A DNA stretch of 64,000 nt from Sphingobacterium sp. UGAL515B_05 (GCF_033097525.1 NZ_CP109907.1:2666001-2730000); one strand, 5' to 3'; counted from the stretch's first letter, positions 1-10,002 are shown. Numbers and translations: made by a program. Notes: generated by a model from the sequence alone, not told the origin.

Positions 1-25
1 ATTTGTAGTCGCGGGATCTTTAACG

Positions 26-553
26 ATGCAGAAGGAAGAAGTATTATTTAAAACACACTATAACGGATTGTGCCACTTTGCTTGGAAAATTGTTGGTGAT
101 TTAGCTGTGGCTGAAGACCTAGTTCAAGATTCATTTGTCGCTTATTTTAAAAACACCGAGCAGGTCAGCGACAATGAGATTGCCGTTAAAAATTACTTGT
201 ATAGTTCGGTTCGTTTCGCCTGTTATAATCATATTCGCCACGAAAAAGTACAACAAAGATATTGGAATGTCGTCGGTTTTACAGAAGAGGATAATATAGC
301 CCTTGAATTGAATATGATTCATAGTGAGGCCATTCAGGAAATTTACAAAATTATCGAACAGATGCCGACCTCTTGTCAACAGGTCTTTCGCCTGGGCTAT
401 TTAGATGGATTGTCTAATCTTGAAATAACCCAGGAATTGAAAATTAGCATCAATACCGTAAAAACCCAAAAACAGCGCGGTATGAAAATGCTTTTAAAAC
501 GACTAAATCCTGAGTTTTTACCCCTTATTATATTTTTGTTAAAAAATATTTAA
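26..553 (+). CDS. ECF-type RNA polymerase sigma-70 factor
   Basis: 175 aa. It redirects RNA polymerase, most likely to the SusC/SusD operon downstream. An N-terminal region 2 (about residues 8-75, including AEDLVQDSFVAYF) and a C-terminal region 4 helix-turn-helix (about 110-160, LSNLEITQELKISINTVKTQ) are visible, with the short linker typical of ECF factors. The protein ends in a hydrophobic stretch (FLPLIIFLL). A FecR-type anti-sigma gene follows after 46 bases, the standard FecI/FecR arrangement of Bacteroidota. The frame stays open to the window edge, so the true start could lie slightly upstream of the ATG chosen here. Family is secure; the target promoter is inferred. Confidence 0.9.
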   Translation: MQKEEVLFKTHYNGLCHFAWKIVGDLAVAEDLVQDSFVAYFKNTEQVSDNEIAVKNYLYSSVRFACYNHIRHEKVQQRYWNVVGFTEEDNIALELNMIHSEAIQEIYKIIEQMPTSCQQVFRLGYLDGLSNLEITQELKISINTVKTQKQRGMKMLLKRLNPEFLPLIIFLLKNI

Positions 554-599
554 ATTCTTGTCACCCCTTTTCCTGCCTTAAGTTTCTTTACTATACAAT

Positions 600-1751
600 A
601 TGGAAGAAAACTCAGGGCATATCTCTCAGCTGCTTCAAAAATTTTTATTTGGTCAATTGACCGAAATAGAACAAAAACAATTTGAAGAGTGGCTACAAGC
701 TAGTGACCAAAACAGACGGCTTTTAGAATCATTTCGAAAAGCAAAGAATATTGAACAAGATTTAGCTGTTGTTAAGCAATTGGATGCAAATAGAGCTTGG
801 GAAAAGCTTAACAGCAGGAATAATAAATCTAATTATAAGTGGTTTATCAGTATTGCCGCATCGTTACTTCTATTGGCCACTTTTTTCTATCTATGGCAGA
901 GCAGTTATTTGAAGACAGATGAAGATGCTGTACATAATCTAACTTTGAGTTTGGAGCAGGATGTCGAACCGGCACAGAGTGGGGCTATTTTACAGTTGTC
1001 CAATGGTGAAAAAGTTGTGCTTAATAACAAGACGTCCAAAACCTACCATACAAATAAGACATTTGTTGGAAATGGCGCGGAATTAATCGTTAAAAACGAT
1101 AAAAACCAGCAAGTATCCCGTTTGAATTCGCTCATAGTGCCACGTGCAAGTTATTATAAAATCACTTTGAGCGATGGTACCAAAGTTTGGGTTAATGCAC
1201 AGTCGAAATTAAATTTTCCGGCGCAATTTTCAGCAGATGAAAGAAGGGTGAGTTTAGAGGGAGAGGCCTATTTTGAAGTGGCACATGACGCTAAAAAGCC
1301 TTTTTACGTTGATTCAAAAGCTGGAGAAATCAAGGTTTTGGGTACGCATTTCAATGTATTCGCTTACCACGATGATATCCGTGCAACGCTAGTCGAAGGT
1401 AAAGTAGAGGTGCGACAAAAGGAAAATAAATTAGAATTGAATCCAGGTGAATTTGCTTCCCTTTCGAAAAATAATATGATAAAGGGGAATGCTGATATTC
1501 AGCAGGATTTAGCTTGGCATAACAATGAATTTTACTTTAAAAAGGAAACGATTGTAAATATTGCTCATCAACTGTCCCGATGGTACGATCTGGATGTGAA
1601 ATTTAGGGGCAATGTGCAACTCAGCAAAGAATATAGCGGTAGTATACAGCGCGATGTAAAACTTTCTCAAGTGTTGGAGATGTTATCGTATGTCAGTGAC
1701 CTTCGATTTGAAGTTCACGGTAAGGAATTGATTATTGAGAACAAAAGCTAA
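600..1751 (+). CDS. FecR-family anti-sigma factor
   Basis: 383 aa inner-membrane regulator expected to hold the upstream ECF sigma factor until the outer-membrane receptor signals. A cytoplasmic N-terminus (1-79) is followed by one transmembrane helix (about 81-99, WFISIAASLLLLATFFYLW), then the periplasmic FecR domain (about 185-280; KITLSDGTKVWVNAQSKL and GEAYFEVAHD are its hallmarks) and a C-terminal DUF4974-like region (about 310-380) resembling an STN fold. Its partner for signalling is probably the STN domain of the SusC encoded next. Start is the ATG directly after the sigma gene. Confidence 0.92.
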   Translation: MEENSGHISQLLQKFLFGQLTEIEQKQFEEWLQASDQNRRLLESFRKAKNIEQDLAVVKQLDANRAWEKLNSRNNKSNYKWFISIAASLLLLATFFYLWQSSYLKTDEDAVHNLTLSLEQDVEPAQSGAILQLSNGEKVVLNNKTSKTYHTNKTFVGNGAELIVKNDKNQQVSRLNSLIVPRASYYKITLSDGTKVWVNAQSKLNFPAQFSADERRVSLEGEAYFEVAHDAKKPFYVDSKAGEIKVLGTHFNVFAYHDDIRATLVEGKVEVRQKENKLELNPGEFASLSKNNMIKGNADIQQDLAWHNNEFYFKKETIVNIAHQLSRWYDLDVKFRGNVQLSKEYSGSIQRDVKLSQVLEMLSYVSDLRFEVHGKELIIENKS

Positions 1752-1833
1752 CTTATTTTAAAATATAAAACTAATTCAGCAAGGCTTATGATATAATATT
1801 ACTATCCAATCATTAAAGTGCCCAAAAAAAAGA

Positions 1834-1861
1834 GAACAGGAATGTTGGCGCATCCCTGTTC
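1834..1861 (+). promoter_or_regulatory. hairpin in the fecR-susC spacer
   Basis: An 11-bp stem (GAACAGGAATG with CATCCCTGTTC, one A.C mismatch) closes a six-base loop in the 183-base gap before the SusC gene. No T-run follows, so a simple terminator is unlikely. It could be a leader or attenuator structure that sets how much of the regulator transcript reads into susC. This role is inferred from position only. Confidence 0.35.
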
Positions 1862-1934
1862 AGAAATGTGATCAAAGGGCTCATAACTTAAAAGTGAACT
1901 ATTAATTACCTAATTAACCACAAAATGTAAATGT

Positions 1935-4900
1935 ATGAATAACTTACCATTTAGCAAAGCCTGGTCCTTGTTACCCCAAGATCATAGGTTTTGCAAACCC
2001 TTACGTATTATGAAAATTAGTACATGCCTTTTATTCGCATTTGTAACCGGTGTTCATGCTAAAGGAACAGCCCAAAAAGTTACCTTGAAAATGAGGAATG
2101 CCCGGATTGAGGAAGCGCTTTCTGCAATTTCTAAACAATCCAACTTGCGTGTTCTCTATAGCGAAAACTTAAACGCTAAATCTCGTGTTACAGTCAATCT
2201 AAAAAATGCGTCTGTAGAAGAGGCGTTAAACTCGATTTTAAGCGATAAAAATATCGAGTACAAAATTATTGCAAATACAATTTCTGTCAATAGTAATGGA
2301 AAAAATGACGTAGTTGTAGAGGGGACACAACAGTCGATCACTGGAACAGTTAAAAATGCTGACGGGAATCCGTTGGCCGGTGCTACAATCACGGTCAAGG
2401 GAACTTCCATTTCCACGCAAACCGATGCAAACGGACATTTTAAGATAAATGCTGGAGGAAATGCGGTATTGGTTGTCCGATATGTGGGTTATAGCAATCT
2501 TGAAGTTAGTGTCAATAATAGAAGTTCCATCGCGATCGTATTGGATTCTAACCAAAATCAAATCGACGAAGTTGTTGTAACAGGACTTGGAGCTAAAATA
2601 GACAAAAGAACATTTACAGGGGCTACATCTAAAGTCGATATGAAAGATATTGAACTTGGTGGACTTCCTGATCCATCAAGAGCTTTGGAAGGCCGTGTTG
2701 CTGGGGTTTCGGTTCAAAACACAACCGGAACTTTTGGATCAGCTCCAAAAATTAGAGTCCGTGGTGCAACGTCAATTTATGGTAGTTCAAAACCGCTTTG
2801 GGTAATTGATGGGATTATCATAGAAGATGTGTCAAACGTCTCTTCAGATGATCTGTCTTCGGGAGATGCATTGACCCTAATCAGTTCTGCTGTCGCCGGC
2901 TTAAATGCCAATGATATTGAGTCATTTACTGTACTGAAAGATGGTTCTGCGACTTCAATATATGGTGCTAGGGCTATGGGAGGTGTTATTGTTATTACAA
3001 CAAAGAAAGGAAAAGCTGGTCGGAACTCCGCCAATTATGTGGGTGAGTTTACTTCAAGAGCGATTCCTTCTTATAATAATTTCAATATCATGAATTCTCA
3101 GGAGCAGATGGCATTTAATCAAGTTCTTGAACAAAGGGGATGGTTAACAATGGCAGATGTGGCAAGTAGATCCGAATCGGGTGTCTATGGGAAAATGTAT
3201 GAATTAATCAAGGCAGGTCAATTAGAAAACACGCAGGAAGCACGAAATGCTTATCTAAGACAAGCTGAATACCGAAATACAGATTGGTTTAAACAATTGT
3301 TCAGCCGGACAATCATGCAGAACCACTCAGTCAGTCTTTCATCAGGTACAGAAAGAGCACAATATTATACATCCATTAGTGGTGTTTTTGATAATGGCTG
3401 GGCGCGTAAATCAGATGTGAAACGCTATACAGGGATGTTTAATGCTTCCTATGATTTATTTGATAATCTTAAATTAGATTTGCGAACAAATGGATCCTAT
3501 CGTGATCAGCGGGCTCCCGGTACATTAGGTTCTTCTGTAGATCGAGTTTCCATGGAAATTAAACGGGATTTCGACATTAACCCTTATAGTTATGCATTAA
3601 ATACTTCACGGACACTTGATCCTAATGAATTCTATACACGGAATTATGCACCATTTAATATCCTGCATGAATTGGATAACAATTACATGGATATAAATGC
3701 TGCCGATATTAAATTTCAAGGAGAATTGCGATGGAAGCCGATCAAGGCATTGGAATTGGGGTTATTGGCCGCTACAAGATATCAGCAAACATCGCAACAG
3801 CACTATATTAAAGATCAGTCAAATCAGGCATTAGCTTATCGTTGGATGCCTACTACGTTTATTCGTGATGCGAATCCTTTCTTATATACTGATCCGAGTG
3901 ATCCTTATGCAGTGCCAGTTTCTGTCTTACCATATGGCGGTATCTATAATCGTACAGACAATAAGATGTTGACAAAGGATTTCCGTTTTACAGCAGCTTT
4001 CGACAAAACTTTTAAAGAGATCCATAAGGTATACGCATTTGCCGGTGCTGAAACGAATTCTGTGGATCGAAATCAGAACTGGTTTAGAGGTTGGGGTTTG
4101 CAATATGATTTAGGGGAAATTCCATTTATAGATTATAAGCTGTTTAAGAAAAGCCAGGAAGAAAATGCTGATTATTATTCTATTGATAGAAGAAAAAATG
4201 GTGATATAGCTCCTGCTCGTAACAGACAAGTAGCATTTTATGGAACCGCAAATTATACGTTTGACAACCGATATACTATTAATGGTACATTACGCTACGA
4301 AGGGACCAACCGTTTAGGTCGTACAACCTCTGCACGTTGGATGCCTACATGGAACGTTTCAGGAATGTGGAATGTCATGGAAGAAGATTTCTTTAAAAAA
4401 TTGAATACGCCATTTTCGAATTTAAGTTTTAAGGGGTCTTATAGCTTAACGGCAGATAGAGGACCGGATTTCGTTACCAATTCGAAGATTATTATTCAAA
4501 GTTATAACCCATGGCGTCCTAATACCGCAGATAAAGAAACAGGTCTTAATATTTCTGATTTAGAAAATTCGGAACTTACCTATGAAAAGAAACATGAGTT
4601 AAATATAGGTACTTCCATTGGTTTATTTAAGAACAGGATCGCATTGGATGTTGATTACTATAAACGTAAGAACTTCGACTTAATCGGTATTGTCAATACA
4701 CAGGGACTTGGTGGCGAGATTTCAAAGTACGGGAATGTTGCCAATATGGAATCTCATGGATTGGAATTTAGTCTTTCCGCAACAATATTGAAAAAGCAAG
4801 ATTTTTCGTGGGTTTCTAGCTTTATTTACACCAAAGCGAAAAACAAGATTACGGCTTTGGAAAACAATAGTCGAGTTGCAGACTTAATTGCTGCTGGCGG

Positions 4901-5588
4901 ATATGGACGGGTTGGTTATCCCGTAAGACCGCTATTTTCCATTCCATTTAATAGACTTCTTCCGAATGGTCTGCCCGTCTACAATTACATCGATGGAGCA
5001 GAGACAACAACGGGGGTTTATTTTCAGGAACGCAAGCAAATTGACTGGTTGAAGTATGAGGGGCCAACTGAACCGACCGATATGGGAAGTTTTGGGAACG
5101 TATTTTCATATAAGAATTTTAAGCTCAATGTATTTATCACCTATTCTTTTGGAAATGTAGTTCGATTGGATCCAGCATACAAAACAGGTTATTCCGACTT
5201 AAATGCTACACCAAGGGAATTTTGGGATGCCTGGACTGTTCCTGGAGAGGAAGCATTTACGAATATTCCTGTGATTTTGGATAGACGTTTTATCCGAAAC
5301 AATAGTCAATACGATTATGCTTATAATGCCTACAATTATTCAACGGAAACTGTTGCAAAAGGTGATTTTATTCGTTTGAAGGACATTTCCTTGTCTTATG
5401 AGCTGCCAAAATATTTTGTGCAATCTCTTAAGATGAGCAATCTTGGTGTACGGTTCAATGTGATCAATCCTTGGTTAATTTATGCGGATAAGCGCCTTAA
5501 TGGGCAAGATCCAGAATTTGTTAATTCAGGAGGTGTGGCATTACCAATTGCGAAACAATATACATTAACATTAAAAATGGGATTCTAG
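1935..5588 (+). CDS. SusC/RagA-family TonB-dependent outer-membrane transporter with STN domain
   Basis: 1217 aa. Imports a substrate across the outer membrane using TonB energy, with the SusD lipoprotein as lid. Order of parts: signal region, STN signalling domain (about 47-118), CarboxypepD_reg-like domain (about 134-205, SITGTVKNADGNPLAGATI), TonB box DEVVVTG (211-217), plug (about 220-350, ending in YGARAMGGVIVITTKKG) and a long beta-barrel. The STN domain marks it as a transducer for the FecR/sigma pair upstream. An internal ATG at 2010 (MKISTCLLF...) would give a more conventional signal peptide, so the start is uncertain by 25 residues. The SusD gene begins 3 bases after the stop. Substrate cannot be read from the sequence. 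Confidence 0.95.
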   Translation: MNNLPFSKAWSLLPQDHRFCKPLRIMKISTCLLFAFVTGVHAKGTAQKVTLKMRNARIEEALSAISKQSNLRVLYSENLNAKSRVTVNLKNASVEEALNSILSDKNIEYKIIANTISVNSNGKNDVVVEGTQQSITGTVKNADGNPLAGATITVKGTSISTQTDANGHFKINAGGNAVLVVRYVGYSNLEVSVNNRSSIAIVLDSNQNQIDEVVVTGLGAKIDKRTFTGATSKVDMKDIELGGLPDPSRALEGRVAGVSVQNTTGTFGSAPKIRVRGATSIYGSSKPLWVIDGIIIEDVSNVSSDDLSSGDALTLISSAVAGLNANDIESFTVLKDGSATSIYGARAMGGVIVITTKKGKAGRNSANYVGEFTSRAIPSYNNFNIMNSQEQMAFNQVLEQRGWLTMADVASRSESGVYGKMYELIKAGQLENTQEARNAYLRQAEYRNTDWFKQLFSRTIMQNHSVSLSSGTERAQYYTSISGVFDNGWARKSDVKRYTGMFNASYDLFDNLKLDLRTNGSYRDQRAPGTLGSSVDRVSMEIKRDFDINPYSYALNTSRTLDPNEFYTRNYAPFNILHELDNNYMDINAADIKFQGELRWKPIKALELGLLAATRYQQTSQQHYIKDQSNQALAYRWMPTTFIRDANPFLYTDPSDPYAVPVSVLPYGGIYNRTDNKMLTKDFRFTAAFDKTFKEIHKVYAFAGAETNSVDRNQNWFRGWGLQYDLGEIPFIDYKLFKKSQEENADYYSIDRRKNGDIAPARNRQVAFYGTANYTFDNRYTINGTLRYEGTNRLGRTTSARWMPTWNVSGMWNVMEEDFFKKLNTPFSNLSFKGSYSLTADRGPDFVTNSKIIIQSYNPWRPNTADKETGLNISDLENSELTYEKKHELNIGTSIGLFKNRIALDVDYYKRKNFDLIGIVNTQGLGGEISKYGNVANMESHGLEFSLSATILKKQDFSWVSSFIYTKAKNKITALENNSRVADLIAAGGYGRVGYPVRPLFSIPFNRLLPNGLPVYNYIDGAETTTGVYFQERKQIDWLKYEGPTEPTDMGSFGNVFSYKNFKLNVFITYSFGNVVRLDPAYKTGYSDLNATPREFWDAWTVPGEEAFTNIPVILDRRFIRNNSQYDYAYNAYNYSTETVAKGDFIRLKDISLSYELPKYFVQSLKMSNLGVRFNVINPWLIYADKRLNGQDPEFVNSGGVALPIAKQYTLTLKMGF

Positions 5589-5591
5589 CAT

Positions 5592-7205
5592 ATGAAAAAG
5601 AGATTATCATATATATTAATTGCAGCGGGAATAATAGCGACAAGCTTTTCTTCCTGTAAGAAATATTTGGATGAATTGCCCGATAATAGGGCTGAACTAA
5701 ATACAACAGACAAAATTGGGAAAATGCTCGTTGGGGCTTATCCAGAGAATGCTTATGTTATGGTAGCTGAGTTATCTTCTGACAATGTGGATGATGTTGG
5801 GCCAGTTTACTTAAACTACGCACGCTTCATAGAACAAATATACAAATGGCAAGATATTACTGAAACGAGTAATGATGGAATCGATCGTATTTGGGGAGCG
5901 TGTTATGGAGCGATTGCTAATGCAAATGCTGCATTGCAAGCTATTGATGAACAGGGGAATCCAGCGAGCTTAAAAGCACAGCGTGGTGAAGCGTTGTTGG
6001 CACGGGCTTATAACCATTGGATTCTTGTAAATATGTTTGCACAGAATTATTCGAAAAAGTATTCAACAACAGATTTGGGTGTTACTTATATGACGAAAGG
6101 AGAAACTACCCTAAATCCAAAATATGAACGTAATACTGTTCAGGAAGTTTACGATTTTATTAAAAAGGATATAGAAGAAGGTTTACCATTAATCAATGAC
6201 GCTTCTTACGCCAACTCTAGTGTTGCAAAATATCACTTTAACCGAGCGGCAGCTTATACCTTTGCATCGCGTGTTGCATTATTTATGGAAGATTGGACAA
6301 AGGCAGTGGAGTATTCCACCGAAGCGTTAGGAAACAATCCAACAGCGACTTTACGTGATTATGCAACGATTGCCTCTTTTTCTGCTGCGATCAATAATAC
6401 AACGAGAGAGTATAATGCGAGCTCAGTGAAAGCTAATTTCTTAGTAGCTACGGCTTATTCGGCGATGGGGACAACTTTTGGGGGGTATTCAACCAACAAC
6501 AGAATCAGTCACGGTGGATCTATTGCAATGACGGAGACAGCGTTTGCTGCTCAGCCTTTTGGGAGAGCTACGACATCAACGGATTATAGAATTCGTGCAT
6601 TTTCCTATACGAGTACGACGGCAAATAAAGTGATTTTTCCACATGTTGCCTACATTTTTGAATATACTGATCAAGTTGCGGGAATTGGATTTTCACGAGG
6701 AGTCTATACGCCGATCACGTCGGAAGAAGCTTTATTGAATAGGGCGGAAGCAAATATTCATCTTAAGAATTATGCGGCAGCCATTACTGATATGCAAATC
6801 CATATTAATAACAATACCATTAGCAAGCCTGGGACAATAAGTGAAGCTTCGATTAACAATTGGGCGAATTCATTTGCATATTTTACTCCTACAGCTCCAA
6901 CACCGAAAAAGAAATTGAACCCAGATTTTCAGATTGAAAGCGGTACACAGGAAAATATGATCCATGCAGTATTATCGCTTAAACGCCTTCAGTTTCTTCA
7001 TACTGGCTTAAGATGGTTCGATGTAAAACGTTATGGCATTGAAATAACCAGAAGGGTCGCTCCTGCGGTCAACAATGGAACGATGACTTTTACGGTTACC
7101 GATAATACGCTATCGATCCGAGATCCTCGTCGTGCAATTCAATTACCTCAAGATGTAGTAAGTGCAGGTTTAACACCAAATCCTAGATCAAATGAAATTA
7201 AGTAA
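5592..7205 (+). CDS. RagB/SusD-family nutrient-binding outer-membrane lipoprotein
   Basis: 537 aa surface lipoprotein pairing with the SusC encoded immediately before it. The signal peptide ends in a lipobox at Cys22 (SFSSC), followed by the characteristic CKKYLDELPDNR opening. The N-terminal TPR-like part includes GEALLARAYNHWILVNMFAQNY, and the C-terminal SusD domain includes LKRLQFLHTGLRWFDVKRYG. The gene overlaps the next one by 14 bases, so SusD, metallohydrolase and probably DUF4302 proteins are translationally coupled. Confidence 0.95.
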   Translation: MKKRLSYILIAAGIIATSFSSCKKYLDELPDNRAELNTTDKIGKMLVGAYPENAYVMVAELSSDNVDDVGPVYLNYARFIEQIYKWQDITETSNDGIDRIWGACYGAIANANAALQAIDEQGNPASLKAQRGEALLARAYNHWILVNMFAQNYSKKYSTTDLGVTYMTKGETTLNPKYERNTVQEVYDFIKKDIEEGLPLINDASYANSSVAKYHFNRAAAYTFASRVALFMEDWTKAVEYSTEALGNNPTATLRDYATIASFSAAINNTTREYNASSVKANFLVATAYSAMGTTFGGYSTNNRISHGGSIAMTETAFAAQPFGRATTSTDYRIRAFSYTSTTANKVIFPHVAYIFEYTDQVAGIGFSRGVYTPITSEEALLNRAEANIHLKNYAAAITDMQIHINNNTISKPGTISEASINNWANSFAYFTPTAPTPKKKLNPDFQIESGTQENMIHAVLSLKRLQFLHTGLRWFDVKRYGIEITRRVAPAVNNGTMTFTVTDNTLSIRDPRRAIQLPQDVVSAGLTPNPRSNEIK

Positions 7206-8106
7206 TAAACTATTTATGTTATTAGCTTCATGCGGAGTGTTGTTTTCTGCATGTAACAAAGAGGATAAATTAAATCCCAATAGTGTTTTTGTAGATTCAA
7301 CAATACCAAAGAACGCTTTGGACAATTACCTCTATAAAAACTATATTCTACCCTACAATGTCGAAATACTGTACAAGTACGTCGATAAAGAATCTGATAT
7401 GAGCTATCGATTGGTACCTGCACCTTTTGAATCTTCTATAAGATTGTCCAAGCTTATGCTTTATCTTGTTATGGAGCCATATTCAGAAGTGACAGGAGGG
7501 AAGGAGTTCCTTAAAAACAACTTTCCAAAATTAATTACGTTTACTGGTTCAGCTCCAATTCAAACAAACGGTGTCATGATTTTGGGAACAGCAGAATCAG
7601 GTACAAAAGTATCTTTGTATAATTTGTTGGAATTAAATGAAACCAATGGTAAAAACCCAGCTTTTCTGACGGGCCGATTTTTCAAAACAGTTCACCATGA
7701 GTTTCAACATATTTTAAATCAGAATAAGCCTTATCCAAGTAATTTTAAGGAGATCACAGGTACTAGTTACGTGGAGGATGACTGGAATGCGAAATATCCT
7801 GCCAATGCTACAGGTATAGGAGCCGCGATCGCAGCAGGCTTTATTTCACCGTATGCTTCTAAGGCCGATACTGAGGATTTTGCTGAACTGTATTCGTTCT
7901 ATGTTACGCGGAGTCAAGCTGATTTTGACGCCATGCTGAATGTTGAAAATTCTACGGCAGCGGGAAGGGCTTTGATCCTTTCAAAATTAGCAATTGTGAA
8001 AAACTATATGAAATCTGAGTGGGGAATTGATATGGATCTATTAAGAGCCAATATTCTTGCTCGTTATCCTAATCTTAACACTTTTGATCAAACAACTTTA
8101 AATTAA
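7192..8106 (+). CDS. substrate-import-associated zinc metallohydrolase lipoprotein
   Basis: 304 aa. The lipobox Cys21 (LFSAC) predicts an outer-membrane or periplasmic lipoprotein. The zincin motif HEFQH (His169, Glu170, His173) gives two zinc ligands and the catalytic glutamate; DTEDFAELYSFY about 55 residues later may supply the third ligand. This matches the known family of HExxH lipoproteins encoded next to SusC/SusD genes. It probably cleaves a peptide or other bound substrate during import, but its substrate is not established. It overlaps the SusD gene by 14 bases and is followed 6 bases later by the DUF4302-like gene. Confidence 0.85.
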   Translation: MKLSNKLFMLLASCGVLFSACNKEDKLNPNSVFVDSTIPKNALDNYLYKNYILPYNVEILYKYVDKESDMSYRLVPAPFESSIRLSKLMLYLVMEPYSEVTGGKEFLKNNFPKLITFTGSAPIQTNGVMILGTAESGTKVSLYNLLELNETNGKNPAFLTGRFFKTVHHEFQHILNQNKPYPSNFKEITGTSYVEDDWNAKYPANATGIGAAIAAGFISPYASKADTEDFAELYSFYVTRSQADFDAMLNVENSTAAGRALILSKLAIVKNYMKSEWGIDMDLLRANILARYPNLNTFDQTTLN

Positions 8107-8112
8107 GAAAAA

Positions 8113-8976
8113 ATGAAATTTAAACTATTTATTTTAGGAATAACCATTTTGTCTTTGAGCGCAAGTTGTGAGAAGAAGATGGATCGTATTTTTGAAGAAA
8201 GTCCGAGTGACCGTCTGAACGCGAGTGTGGCTAATGTATACTCTACTTTACAAGCGAATAAAGATGGTTGGATAATCAAGTATTTTCCAAGCAGCGGATT
8301 AGAATTTGGAGGATATACCTTATTTGCCAAATTTAATAATACCACTGATGTTAGCATTGAAGGTGATTTTACAACACTTGCTGCACAGGTAAGTACTTAT
8401 ACTGTTGCACCTGGTGCTGGCGCAATTTTGACCTTCGATACCTATAATCGCATATTTCATTATTTTGCATTGCCTGCAGTCTTTAATAGGGAACCTGCAT
8501 ATCAATTACCCGGTTTCCTTACAGCATCAATTGGTGCGAGTAACGAGGGGATGAAAGGTGAAAATGATTTCTTGGTAACAAAGGCATCAGCTGATTCCAT
8601 TGTCATGGAAGGTAGAAAATCGTACAATAAGGTTGTGATGGTCCCGATTAAATCTTCAGAGGCTTCTACAATTATAGCGACCTACCGCGCTGCGCTTACA
8701 AAATTCCATGCATTTTCAAATTACAAATTTGAAGTTGGGACAGAATCCTTAGCAGCAACATTTTCAACCGCAGCAACGAAACGAGCATTATTGATTGCAG
8801 GTAATACTAAACCATATGCTTATCGTTATACGCCTACTGGACTCGAATTTTACACAGAATATGAAGTAAATGGAGTGAAGTTTAGAGAATTGAAGTATGT
8901 AGAACCAACAGGAGCGTATACCAAAGGTTATTTTACCAACGATGCAGGAACGATCAAGTTAGTCCCACAAAGTTAA
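8113..8976 (+). CDS. DUF4302-like lipoprotein of the SusC/D locus
   Basis: 287 aa. Signal peptide with lipobox Cys19 (SLSASC). The mature start (EKKMDRIFEESPSDRLNASV) and the segment ANKDGWIIKYFPSSGLEFGG, followed by a beta-rich body, are what I recognise from DUF4302 proteins encoded beside SusD and zinc-metallohydrolase lipoproteins. It probably acts as a surface-exposed accessory binding protein; no catalytic residues are visible. It is last in the operon, with two hairpins directly downstream. Family assignment is from memory of the sequence pattern. Confidence 0.72.
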   Translation: MKFKLFILGITILSLSASCEKKMDRIFEESPSDRLNASVANVYSTLQANKDGWIIKYFPSSGLEFGGYTLFAKFNNTTDVSIEGDFTTLAAQVSTYTVAPGAGAILTFDTYNRIFHYFALPAVFNREPAYQLPGFLTASIGASNEGMKGENDFLVTKASADSIVMEGRKSYNKVVMVPIKSSEASTIIATYRAALTKFHAFSNYKFEVGTESLAATFSTAATKRALLIAGNTKPYAYRYTPTGLEFYTEYEVNGVKFRELKYVEPTGAYTKGYFTNDAGTIKLVPQS

Positions 8977-8984
8977 AAAGCAAT

Positions 8985-9010
8985 TTTCTCCCTGCGAAAT
9001 CAGGGAGAAA
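8985..9010 (+). terminator. hairpin after the SusC/D operon
   Basis: Perfect 10-bp stem (TTTCTCCCTG with CAGGGAGAAA) with loop CGAAAT, 9 bases after the DUF4302 stop. Only a short GTTT follows, so it may be an RNA-stabilising 3' hairpin rather than the terminator itself. Confidence 0.6.
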
Positions 9011-9031
9011 GTTTCATATGTTTATTTAGTG

Positions 9032-9065
9032 GCCCCTTCAGAATATTTTTTGGAGGGGCTTTTTT
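9032..9065 (+). terminator. rho-independent terminator of the SusC/D operon
   Basis: Stem GCCCCTTCA with TGGAGGGGC (one G.U pair), ten-base loop, followed by a run of six T. It sits 22 bases beyond the preceding hairpin, giving the operon two stacked 3' structures. Confidence 0.8.
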
Positions 9066-9169
9066 GCAAATATTTTTTTCCATGTAATGGATCTATTGAT
9101 TTAGTTGTCATAATGATGTAGGCCTTTGCCATAGTTAGTTTAATTGATATAAACCAAAGTGTAAATTTT

Positions 9170-9832
9170 ATGAAGTATTTTTTTAGTGCCCTTTTACTTG
9201 TTTTTGCAGCTCAGTTATTTGCGCAACAAAAAACCAATCAGACGAAACATCTGCCATTTGAGACGATCTATTTTGCCGGTGTTCAATTTAACAACGCCAG
9301 CAATCTGAATAGGATCTTGAAAGAATATGATTCCGGAAAGGTGCCTGGGTTTGGTTGGAATGCAGGCGCCGGACTGGCATACAGGACGAAACAAACCCTT
9401 ATTGGCGTGAATTTTAGCCTGTCGACAAGCAGTAAAAACGACAATACGATGAACACAGGAGATTTTACGGTTTATGTATCTACCAATGCGATACGTACAG
9501 GCAGATTGATCTTTAGTCCGCAGCTGGGAGTCGGTACGCAGTCTACTACTTTTACGGTTCAAAAGAAAAATCTGAATGGAGAATTTAGAGACTTTTTGAC
9601 CACGCAGTCCAACCAAACTAAAATGGAGCATGATGCTGCTATTGTCGATTTAAGTGTTACGTTGAAAACATCCAATTCCGAACGAACGAGCTTTCGCCCC
9701 GAATGTAGAATAGGTTATAAATCTTCTATTACACAGAATGAATGGAAAGTAGTGAATGCTGCCGTTGCAAATGGTCCGAAGGACAGACTGGGACATTTTT
9801 ATGTTCAGTTAGCTTGGGGTATTGGACGATAA
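9170..9832 (+). CDS. secreted protein of unknown function
   Basis: 220 aa. A clear signal peptide (about 1-18, MKYFFSALLLVFAAQLFAQ) precedes a body with alternating hydrophobic and polar residues (for example FGWNAGAGLAYRTKQTLIG and FRPECRIGYKSS), which could be a small eight-strand outer-membrane barrel. It ends in YVQLAWGIGR without the classic terminal aromatic residue. I do not recognise a family. It is a single gene after the operon terminator, with its own 100-base leader. Confidence 0.7.
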   Translation: MKYFFSALLLVFAAQLFAQQKTNQTKHLPFETIYFAGVQFNNASNLNRILKEYDSGKVPGFGWNAGAGLAYRTKQTLIGVNFSLSTSSKNDNTMNTGDFTVYVSTNAIRTGRLIFSPQLGVGTQSTTFTVQKKNLNGEFRDFLTTQSNQTKMEHDAAIVDLSVTLKTSNSERTSFRPECRIGYKSSITQNEWKVVNAAVANGPKDRLGHFYVQLAWGIGR

Positions 9833-10002
9833 TAATGCGATATCAAGGTTTATAGTGCTCCAAAATCTCGACATTCTTTAATTGATTTCTTTTTAGTTTT
9901 ATTAATTTTCTTGATGTTAAGCTACCTCAGGTGTAATTTTTTATTATATTTTTATTAATTTTATTTAAGTTTCTTTAACCAAATTACTAGTGATCATGTC
10001 AT

